In this document: one piece after another, positions 8,895-16,053 of the stretch
Numbering within the stretch: position 1 is the first letter of the stretch
Layout of the letters: every line of letters begins with the position of its first letter
DNA from: Desulfuromonadales bacterium
GTDB lineage: Bacteria; Desulfobacterota; Desulfuromonadia; Desulfuromonadales; JACZKF01
Reading direction: 5' to 3'
DNA: 16,053 bases
Assembly: GCA_014860175.1 (NCBI GenBank)
Contig: JACZKF010000524.1
Span: 1 to 16,053, forward strand
Made by a program: the position numbers and the translations under genes
The notes under the pieces: model-generated
Told to the model about the DNA's origin: nothing
The model's input: only the letters and a program-made list of their open reading frames with translations
Database searches by the model: none

Positions 8895-9356
8895 ATGAAG
8901 ATTACCGATCTGCTCAATTCTGCCGCCATCGTCGAAGACATGCGCGCGGTAGGGAAAAATGAAGCGTTATCCGAGTTGACCGACGCCCTGCTGCGGGTGG
9001 AGAATGGTCTGGACCGGCAGCAGGTGCTCGGGGTGTTGCAGGAGCGTGAACGTCTGGGGAGTACCGGCATCGGTGACGGGGTCGCCATCCCTCACGGGAA
9101 GTTGCGACACATCAATAATTTGCTGATCTCCTTCGGGCGCAGCCGGGCGGGAGTCGATTTTGATTCGATGGACGGCAAACCGGCGCACCTGTTTTTCCTC
9201 CTGATCGCCCCGGAAGAGTCGGTCGGTGTGCATCTCAAGACCCTCGCGCGCATCTCCAAACTGCTGAAAAACCCCGAGGTGCGCCAACGGCTCATCCACG
9301 CCGGCAACAGTCAGGAACTCTATCGGATCATCACTGAGGAGGAGGCGAACCTGTAA
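8895..9356 (+). CDS. ptsN: PTS IIA-like nitrogen regulatory protein (EIIA-Ntr)
   Basis: EIIA-Ntr is a cytoplasmic phosphoacceptor whose phosphorylation state controls partners such as potassium systems, stress responses or sensor kinases in other bacteria; its partners here are unknown. The 153-residue protein is a single PTS EIIA type-2 domain with phosphoacceptor His67 in VAIPHGKL, preceded by ERERLGSTGIGDG, the family hallmark. FFLLIAPEESVGVHLKTLARISKLL forms the usual core. The ATG at 8895 matches family starts but has no clear Shine-Dalgarno. A weak promoter-like TTGCAT (8858-8863), N17, GCAAAT (8881-8886) would give an almost leaderless RNA; otherwise it depends on read-through of the terminator. 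No PtsP (EI-Ntr with GAF domain) is present, so EI/HPr of this cluster probably phosphorylates it. Confidence 0.96.
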   Translation: MKITDLLNSAAIVEDMRAVGKNEALSELTDALLRVENGLDRQQVLGVLQERERLGSTGIGDGVAIPHGKLRHINNLLISFGRSRAGVDFDSMDGKPAHLFFLLIAPEESVGVHLKTLARISKLLKNPEVRQRLIHAGNSQELYRIITEEEANL

Positions 9357-9392
9357 CGGCGCCAACATGGGCCGGGCGGAGCGCAATAGAGG

Positions 9393-10367
9393 ATGGGCGG
9401 ACTTAGCATTCAGGAACTGCTTAGTGAAAAAGAGGCCGGGCTCGACCTCGAGCTGCTCGCCGGCGAGCGCGGTCTGGGCAACCTGGTGCAGGTCCCCCGC
9501 ATTCAGAAGCCAGGGCTGGCTTTGGCCGGCTACACGGTCAACCTGCACCGCGACCGGATTCAAGTCCTCGGTTCCACCGAGCTCACCTACCTGACCCATC
9601 TCCCCGTCGAGCGGGCGGTGGCCCATCTGCGTCAGCTCTGTTCCCTGAACATCTCCTGTTTCATTATCACCAAGGGGCAGACCCCTCCCGACTACCTGAT
9701 ACGGGAGGCCGAGGCGCACCATACCCCGCTGCTGCGCACCCATCACCAAAGTTCCACTTTCATCTCTCTGATCACCCGCTTTCTCGAGGAACGGCTTCTC
9801 CCCTCGACCACGGTGCATGGAGTGCTGGTCGATGTGCTCGGCGTCGGTGTGCTGCTCCTTGGCAAGAGCGGCATCGGCAAAAGCGAGTGCGCCCTCGACC
9901 TGGTGCTGCGCGGCCATCGCCTGGTGGCCGACGATGTGGTGAAGGTGCGGATGAAGCTGCCGGCCGTTCTCTTCGGCGAAGGGATGGACCTGCTGCATTA
10001 CCATATGGAGATTCGCGGCCTCGGGATCATCAACATCAAGCATCTGTTCGGGGTGGCGGCCATCCGCGAGCGCAAGAAAATCGATCTGGCCATCGAGCTG
10101 GTTGAATGGGAAGACGACCGCGAGTACGACCGCCTCGGGCTGGAAGAAGAAAAATACCCCCTGCTTGGCCTGGAGATCCCTTTTCTGAAGATCCCGGTGC
10201 GGCCGGGGCGCAATACCACCACCATCGTCGAGGTCGCCGCCCGCAACCAACTGCTCAAGGAGATGGGGTATCACAGCGCCCTCGAGTTTCAAGACGCCCT
10301 GGAGAAGCGGATGGCCGAGACGGCTCGTCTGCATGCGCATCTGATTATCGGAGACAACCTGGAATGA
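9393..10367 (+). CDS. hprK: HPr kinase/phosphorylase
   Basis: HprK uses ATP (or PPi) to phosphorylate Ser46 of HPr and removes it by phosphorolysis, linking energy state to PTS flux. The 324-residue protein has the N-terminal HprK domain (about 1-130) and the C-terminal kinase domain. Visible are His142 in VHGVLVD, Walker A GKSGIGKS (157-164), Asp180-Asp181 in GHRLVADDVV, the family signature with Glu206 and Arg208 in EIRGLGIINI, and VRPGRNTTTIVE for the C-terminal loop. These match the catalytic set of Gram-positive enzymes, so it should be bifunctional. The ATG at 9393 has GGAG 11 bases upstream; AGAGG directly abuts the ATG and is too close. It overlaps rapZ by ATGA. The HPr encoded downstream has Ser46, its expected target. 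Confidence 0.97.
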   Translation: MGGLSIQELLSEKEAGLDLELLAGERGLGNLVQVPRIQKPGLALAGYTVNLHRDRIQVLGSTELTYLTHLPVERAVAHLRQLCSLNISCFIITKGQTPPDYLIREAEAHHTPLLRTHHQSSTFISLITRFLEERLLPSTTVHGVLVDVLGVGVLLLGKSGIGKSECALDLVLRGHRLVADDVVKVRMKLPAVLFGEGMDLLHYHMEIRGLGIINIKHLFGVAAIRERKKIDLAIELVEWEDDREYDRLGLEEEKYPLLGLEIPFLKIPVRPGRNTTTIVEVAARNQLLKEMGYHSALEFQDALEKRMAETARLHAHLIIGDNLE

Positions 10368-11239
10368 GCAGTCGGCGTCTGGTGATTCTCAGCGGGCTGT
10401 CCGGCTCTGGCAAGACCACCGCCGCCCGGGCTCTGGAGGATGAGGGGTTTTTTGTCGTCGACAATCTCCCCTTCGTGCTGCTCCCCCAATTTCTTGAGCT
10501 GAGCGAACCTCAGGTGCAGGAAAATACCGAAGTGGCCATCGTTCTCGATGTGCGCAATCGGAGCTTCCTCGCCGGCTGGGAGTCGATTCTGCAGACCGTG
10601 CGGGAGGCGGGGCATGCGGTCGAGATCTATTTCTTCGACGCCTCCGATGAAGACCTGATCCGCCGCTACTCCGAAACCCGCCGGCGCCACCCTCTGGTGC
10701 AGAAAGAGGGGATCCCCGCCGCCATCGCCCAGGAGCGCGACCTGCTCACCGGGCTGCGGCGGGCAGCGACCGCCGTCTTCGACTCTTCGGGACTGACCGT
10801 GCATCAGCTGCGGCGCAAAGTGATCTCGTACGTGCATGGCCAGAATGAACAGGCGGCCGGCATGACGGTTCACCTGCAGTCGTTCGGCTATCGGTACGGC
10901 ATTCCCGCCGATTCCGATCTGATCCTCGATGTCCGTTTTCTCCCCAATCCTCACTTCGTCCCCGAGCTGCAGCCGCTGACGGGGCTCGATCGGGCGGTCA
11001 GTGCCTATGTCCTGGAGCAGCCAGCTTGCCATGAGTTCCTGCGCCACGGCCGGGAACTGTTCCAGTTTCTGCTGCCGCAGTTTCTCGGCGAGGGGAAGAG
11101 CTATTTGACCATCTCCATCGGCTGCACCGGCGGTCGGCACCGCAGCGTGGCCATTGTGGAAGAGTTGCGCCCCTGTTTTGCCGGCGAGGGGATCGCCCTC
11201 GAAGTAATCCACAGGGACATTGCCAAGGGGAAGTCATGA
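10364..11239 (+). CDS. rapZ: RNase adapter / nucleotide-binding protein RapZ (YvcJ family)
   Basis: In enterobacteria RapZ binds GlcN6P and small RNA GlmZ to control glucosamine-6-phosphate synthase; in Bacillus the homologue YvcJ is a GTP/ATP-binding protein. Which role applies here is unknown. The 291-residue protein has Walker A GLSGSGKT (11-18), the family's VVDNLP, FFDASDEDLIRRYSETRRRHPL, the C-terminal SFGYRYGIPADSDLILDVRFLPNP, and GCTGGRHRS (253-261). Its C-terminus, IHRDIAKGKS, lacks the KRK-like basic cluster used for RNA binding in E. coli RapZ, as far as I recall that sequence. The start at 10364 overlaps the hprK stop (ATGA), and its end overlaps the EIIA start likewise, so it sits inside the PTS operon. 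Confidence 0.95.
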   Translation: MSSRRLVILSGLSGSGKTTAARALEDEGFFVVDNLPFVLLPQFLELSEPQVQENTEVAIVLDVRNRSFLAGWESILQTVREAGHAVEIYFFDASDEDLIRRYSETRRRHPLVQKEGIPAAIAQERDLLTGLRRAATAVFDSSGLTVHQLRRKVISYVHGQNEQAAGMTVHLQSFGYRYGIPADSDLILDVRFLPNPHFVPELQPLTGLDRAVSAYVLEQPACHEFLRHGRELFQFLLPQFLGEGKSYLTISIGCTGGRHRSVAIVEELRPCFAGEGIALEVIHRDIAKGKS

Positions 11240-11646
11240 TTGGACTGGTCATTGCCACCCATTCGCGTCTGGCCGAAGAGTTCCTTCGCGCCGCCGAAAT
11301 GATCATCGGCCCGGTGCAGAATGCCCGGGCTGTCTGCATTCAGCCCGAAGACAGCGTCGAGGCGATTCGCGGCAACATGCTGCAGGCCATGCAGGAGGCT
11401 GGCGACCAGGGGGCCGGGGTAGTGATCATGACCGACATGTTCGGCGGCACTCCGGCCAATCTCAGCATTTCTTTTCTCGACCCGCACAAAGTCGAGGTGC
11501 TCACCGGCGTCAACCTGCCGATGGTCCTGAAGTTTTTCAACAGCCAGGAGGAGTTGACCCTCCCCGAGCTGGTCGCCATGCTCAAGGCCTACGGCCAGCA
11601 GAGCATCTCCCTGGCCAGCGAGTTTTTGCAGAAACAGTCGCTCTGA
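11236..11646 (+). CDS. PTS mannose-type EIIA component
   Basis: This small cytoplasmic protein accepts phosphate from HPr and passes it to EIIB. The 136 residues form one EIIA-Man domain, with His9 in VIATHSRLAEE as phosphoacceptor (His10 in E. coli ManX) and MTDMFGGTPAN near residues 65-76, a family hallmark. In E. coli EIIA and EIIB are fused; here they are separate genes. The ATG at 11236 overlaps the rapZ stop and is preceded by AGGGGA. Such EIIA-Man domains also occur alone as regulators, but here EIIB, EIIC and EIID follow directly. Confidence 0.94.
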   Translation: MIGLVIATHSRLAEEFLRAAEMIIGPVQNARAVCIQPEDSVEAIRGNMLQAMQEAGDQGAGVVIMTDMFGGTPANLSISFLDPHKVEVLTGVNLPMVLKFFNSQEELTLPELVAMLKAYGQQSISLASEFLQKQSL

Positions 11647-11662
11647 GGGGCGAGAACCGATC

Positions 11663-12151
11663 ATGGGTATTGTTCTGACCCGCATCGACAATCGACTGAT
11701 CCACGGCCAAGTGCTGGAGGCATGGGTGCCGTCCATCCGGGCTAACTGTATCGTCGTCGCCAACGATCAGGTCGCCGGCGGCACCTTTCAACGGGTGCTG
11801 ATGGAGACCGCCGTCCCCCGTGGTATCCGGGTCAAGATCGTCGCTCTGGAGGAGCTTCGGAGCACTCTCGAATCGGCAGAGCTGAACGCCTGCCGAACCC
11901 TGCTCCTGTTCGCTTCGGCCGCCGACGCCCTCCAGGCGCACCGTCTGGGGGTGAATTTCGATCAGCTCAATCTGGGCAACATGCATGGCGGCGAAGGGAA
12001 ATTGCGCCTGTCCTGCACCATCGCCCTCGACCCGGAGGATATTGAACACCTGCGGCGCATCGAGGAAGAAGGGGTTCGCATCAGTTCCCAATGTATCCCC
12101 TCCGATCGGCAGCAGGACTGGCGCAAGCTGATCCGGGATCAGGGGAAATGA
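11663..12151 (+). CDS. PTS mannose/sorbose-type EIIB component
   Basis: EIIB takes phosphate from EIIA-Man and gives it to the incoming substrate at the EIICD permease. The 162-residue protein is a complete EIIB-sorbose/mannose domain, with the active-site loop RIDNRLIHGQV carrying His14, followed by VVANDQVA and the conserved LNLGNMHGGEGK. The ATG at 11663 fits family starts; the nearest purine-rich site (GAGGGG, 11645-11650) is 12 bases away. It begins 16 bases after EIIA and ends one base before the EIIC ATG. The phosphorylatable His is intact, so the component should be active rather than vestigial. Confidence 0.93.
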   Translation: MGIVLTRIDNRLIHGQVLEAWVPSIRANCIVVANDQVAGGTFQRVLMETAVPRGIRVKIVALEELRSTLESAELNACRTLLLFASAADALQAHRLGVNFDQLNLGNMHGGEGKLRLSCTIALDPEDIEHLRRIEEEGVRISSQCIPSDRQQDWRKLIRDQGK

Positions 12152-12152
12152 G

Positions 12153-12845
12153 ATGCCGCTGACCCCCTATCTGCTGGCCGCCAGCGTCTCGGTCCTGGCC
12201 GGGCTCGATCGCACGGCGGCCTTCCAGTTCATGATCTCCCGCCCCATCGTCGCCGCCCCTCTCACCGGCTGGCTGCTGGGGAGCCCGCTGGTCGGATTGC
12301 AGGTCGGCGCCATGGTGGAACTGCTGTGGCTGGGGCGCCTGCCGATCGGGGCCGCCATCCCTCCGGACGACACCCAGGTGGCCGTGGGGGCGACGGCTTT
12401 GGCCATCGGCATGGGGGAGTTCCTTGGTCTCGGCGGCATGGCCCTCACTTTGCTGGCGGTCCTGGTGGCTCTGCCGATAGGCAAGATGGGATCCTATTTC
12501 GAGCGCTTCGCCCGCCAGCGCAACGGCCGCCTGCTGCAGCAGGCCGAGGCCGCGGTGGCTGAGGGGCGCCTGGAGGCCATCGACCGTCTCCACCTGCAGG
12601 GGCTGATCCATTTTTCTCTGGCGTCGCTGGCCACCTATGGGGTCATCCTTCTGGTCGGCTCCCTGGTCCTCTACCTGGCGGGGCCGCTACTCATCGAGCC
12701 GGTGGGGGAGGCAGCCGGCTGGCTGCGACTGATCTTCGTCCTGGTGGGGACGGGGGTGATCCTCGGCACCGTTAATGTCAGCCGGGCCATGACCCTGTTT
12801 GCCGCCTCCTTCACCACCGCCTTTCTGCTGTTATGGCTGCGCTGA
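12153..12845 (+). CDS. PTS mannose/sorbose-type EIIC membrane component
   Basis: EIIC and EIID together form the membrane translocator of mannose-family PTS. This 230-residue hydrophobic protein has several membrane segments (near residues 5-20, 30-60, 80-110, 155-180, 190-228). It also has the family stretch SRPIVAAPLTGWLLGSPLVGLQ and VGAMVELLWLGRLPIGAAIPPDD, in which the Pro-Pro-Asp pattern is conserved in ManY-like proteins. It is somewhat shorter than E. coli ManY (266). The ATG at 12153 has AGGGGA 6 bases upstream. The stop overlaps the EIID start as TGATG. The substrate cannot be predicted from the sequence. Confidence 0.92.
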   Translation: MPLTPYLLAASVSVLAGLDRTAAFQFMISRPIVAAPLTGWLLGSPLVGLQVGAMVELLWLGRLPIGAAIPPDDTQVAVGATALAIGMGEFLGLGGMALTLLAVLVALPIGKMGSYFERFARQRNGRLLQQAEAAVAEGRLEAIDRLHLQGLIHFSLASLATYGVILLVGSLVLYLAGPLLIEPVGEAAGWLRLIFVLVGTGVILGTVNVSRAMTLFAASFTTAFLLLWLR

Positions 12846-13597
12846 TGGAATCGCCGAGACTGCCTAAAGCCCTTATCGCGCGGGTGCTGGTGCGCTCTTT
12901 TTTCCTCCAGGCCAGCTGGAATTTCGAACGGTTGCAGAGTCTCGGCTCCCTGTACGCCATCGTCCCGGCACTGCGTTTTCTCTACCGGGGAGAGGCCCTG
13001 ACCCTCGCCTGCCAGCGGCATCTGGAATATTTCAATACGCACCCCTTCATGGCCTCGCCGGTGCTCGGCACCTTGCTGGCGCTGGAAGAGAAGAGCTGCC
13101 GGGGGGAGAAGACCTATCTGGGGGTGCAGGAGTTTCGGCGGATGATCATGGCCCCTTATGCGGCGGTAGGCGATGCGCTTTTCTGGGGCGGACTCCGCCC
13201 GGCCGCCGCCGCGGTCGCGCTGCTCTTTGCCTTGCGCGAATCGCTCTGGGCGCCGGTGGTATTTTTGCTGATGTTCAATCTGCCGCATCTGTTTTTCCGC
13301 TTCTTCGGCCTGGTGCAAGGGTACGTTCAGGGGCTGAAGATCGTCGAGGTCATCCAGGGGCGGCGGCTGCCGGACCTGGCCATCCGCTTCAAGGAAGCGA
13401 CGGTCGTTTTGCTCGGGGGCGCCTGCGCTGCCCTGGCTTTTTTTACCACCCGGGCAGAGGCTCTACCTGCCGGTTGGGGGTTGGTGGCGGCTCCCTTGGT
13501 GATCTTGCTCGGAAAGCTGGCCCATCGGGGGATCTCCACTTTGCTGCTGGTGTTGGCGGCGGCAACGGTGGTCTTGGCCCTGGATCGCATCTTCTAA
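12845..13597 (+). CDS. PTS mannose-type EIID membrane component
   Basis: EIID is the second half of the mannose-family translocator. The 250-residue protein begins with the highly typical RSFFLQASWNFERLQSLGSLYAIVPALRFLY. It continues with NTHPFMASPVLG and ALEE, then several C-terminal hydrophobic segments (about 125-145, 180-205, 210-245). It is shorter than E. coli ManZ (286). Start choice: ATG 12845 forms a TGATG overlap with EIIC; the in-frame ATG at 12833 would add four residues. Neither has a good ribosome site, so coupling to EIIC is likely. The presence of EIID confirms the mannose family, since no other PTS family has this subunit. Confidence 0.92.
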   Translation: MESPRLPKALIARVLVRSFFLQASWNFERLQSLGSLYAIVPALRFLYRGEALTLACQRHLEYFNTHPFMASPVLGTLLALEEKSCRGEKTYLGVQEFRRMIMAPYAAVGDALFWGGLRPAAAAVALLFALRESLWAPVVFLLMFNLPHLFFRFFGLVQGYVQGLKIVEVIQGRRLPDLAIRFKEATVVLLGGACAALAFFTTRAEALPAGWGLVAAPLVILLGKLAHRGISTLLLVLAAATVVLALDRIF

Positions 13598-13598
13598 C

Positions 13599-13611
13599 GG
13601 GAATGAGCATG
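13599..13611 (+). promoter_or_regulatory. Ribosome site deciding the ptsH start
   Basis: Two ATGs occur six bases apart (13603 and 13609). GGGA (13599-13602) touches the first but lies 6 bases before the second. Starting at 13609 also places the active histidine at residue 15 and the regulatory serine at 46, the canonical numbers. Confidence 0.55.
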
Positions 13612-13852
13612 ATCGAGAAGGAATTCAGAATCAAAAATCGCCTCGGGCTCCATGCCCGGGCGGCGGCCCAGCTGGTCAAAACGGCCAATCGTTTCCGCGC
13701 CGAGATCACCATCGGCAAAGACGGTCTCGAGGTCAACGGCAAGAGCATCATGGGGCTGCTGATGCTGGCTGCGCCTCAAGGCTCCCACATTAAAGTCAAA
13801 GCCAACGGTGAAGACGCCGACGGGGCGATGACCTCCATCGGACAACTGATCG

Positions 13853-13875
<23 letters not shown>
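13609..13875 (+). CDS. ptsH: Phosphocarrier protein HPr
   Basis: HPr carries phosphate from EI to the EIIA proteins. The 88-residue protein matches the family size. His15 in RLGLHARAAAQ is the phosphoacceptor and Ser46 in GKSIMGLLML is the HprK target; both neighbourhoods follow the Gram-positive and HprK-containing pattern. Start at 13609 is preferred for spacing and numbering (see 13599-13611). The end overlaps ptsI by 23 bases. In E. coli the equivalent place after rapZ is held by NPr; here a Ser46-type HPr lies instead behind four EII genes. One HPr probably serves EIIA-Man and EIIA-Ntr alike. Confidence 0.97.
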
Positions 13876-15640
<1,765 letters not shown>

Positions 15641-15650
15641 TTCCCAGCTC

Positions 15651-15679
15651 TTGACAGCGCCTCTTTTCTCCATTAAAGT
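15651..15679 (+). promoter_or_regulatory. Sigma70-type promoter for metK
   Basis: A perfect TTGACA (15651-15656), 17 bases, and TAAAGT (15674-15679) begin 10 bases after the ptsI stop. Transcription should start near 15686, giving a leader of about 44 bases, too short for known SAM riboswitches. GGAGGAG (15715-15721) lies 8 bases before the metK ATG. Confidence 0.75.
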
Positions 15680-15729
15680 TCGACTTTTCTTCTAGCCGCT
15701 AAATACCACCCACCGGAGGAGTACGCCTC

Positions 15730-16053
15730 ATGGGCATGACCGACTTTCTTTTCACCTCGGAATCCGTCACCGAGGGGCACCCCGATAAGGTCTCCGACCA
15801 AGTCTCCGATGCCATCCTCGACGCCATTCTGGCTCAGGACCCGACGGCCCGGGTCGCCTGCGAAACGCTGGTGACCACCGGGATGGCGATGATCGCCGGC
15901 GAGATCACCACCACCGCCCGCATCGATTATCCGAACGTGGTTCGCCAGACGATCCGGGAGATCGGCTATGGCGACTCCGGCATGGGCTTCGACTGGGAGA
16001 CCTGCGCCATCCTGACCTCCATCGACCGCCAGTCGCCCGACATCTCCCAGGGG
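15730..16053 (+). CDS. metK: S-adenosylmethionine synthetase, 3' partial
   Basis: MetK makes S-adenosylmethionine from methionine and ATP, the main methyl donor. Only the first 108 codons are in the window, which ends in frame. They contain the hallmark FTSESVTEGHPDKVSDQVSDAILD (with the ATP-binding His-Pro-Asp-Lys), ACETLVTTGMAMIAGEI, and the start of the central domain (DIDRQSPDI-type SIDRQSPDISQG). The ATG at 15730 is chosen over the in-frame ATG at 15736 because GGAGGAG is 8 bases upstream of the former. It has its own promoter directly upstream and is probably a separate transcription unit, although no terminator follows ptsI. Confidence 0.96.
   Translation, partial: MGMTDFLFTSESVTEGHPDKVSDQVSDAILDAILAQDPTARVACETLVTTGMAMIAGEITTTARIDYPNVVRQTIREIGYGDSGMGFDWETCAILTSIDRQSPDISQG

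Noticed and set aside
15686..15729. SAM riboswitch before metK
   Set aside because: The predicted leader is only about 44 bases and shows no paired helices of a known SAM-binding class.

Overview
The window is a GC-rich, gene-dense bacterial chromosome segment with every gene on the + strand. It runs from envelope (Kdo and lipopolysaccharide export) genes, through the conserved rpoN neighbourhood, into a full phosphotransferase (PTS) cluster and the start of metK. The gene order kdsD-kdsC-lptC-lptA-lptB-rpoN-hpf-ptsN-...-rapZ is the widespread proteobacterial rpoN block. The additions (kdsB-pyrG-kdsA in front, hprK before rapZ, split mannose-type PTS genes, then HPr and EI) resemble what is known from Desulfuromonadales (Geobacter/Desulfuromonas-like, Desulfobacterota). 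That placement is inferred from gene order and protein style; no database search was made.

Layout: (1) 1-4773, CMP-Kdo supply: kdsB (5' truncated by the window), pyrG, kdsA, kdsD, kdsC. Together these make Kdo from arabinose-5-phosphate and activate it with CTP; pyrG makes that CTP. (2) 4853-6638, LPS export: lptC, lptA and lptB, three parts of the Lpt bridge and its ATPase. A strong sigma70-like promoter at 4814-4842 lies only a few bases before the lptC ATG, suggesting an almost leaderless transcript. (3) 6714-8813, rpoN (sigma54) and a long hibernation-promoting factor with its own promoter, closed by a clear rho-independent terminator at 8828-8868. (4) 8895-15640, PTS and regulation: ptsN (EIIA-Ntr), hprK, rapZ, EIIA-, EIIB-, EIIC- and EIID-Man, HPr and EI. 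These are mostly joined by 1-4 nt overlaps or very short gaps. HPr carries both His15 and Ser46, so it can be phosphorylated by EI and by HprK. (5) 15651-16053, a TTGACA promoter, a strong ribosome binding site and the 5' part of metK.

The genes can be read as two linked programmes. The first is Kdo synthesis and LPS transport. The second is a PTS phosphorelay (EI to HPr to EIIA-Ntr and EIIA-Man/EIIB/EIICD) with HprK as a serine-kinase brake, next to sigma54 and RapZ. No intergenic gap exceeds about 115 bases. I found no tRNA, rRNA, CRISPR array, insertion sequence or attachment site. The only repeat-like element is an imperfect palindrome at 3196-3277 that covers the end of kdsA. I see no clearly undescribed system. 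The most interesting points are the palindrome that appears to supply the KdsA C-terminus, the leaderless lptC promoter, and a complete mannose-type permease of unknown substrate wired to an HPr kinase.
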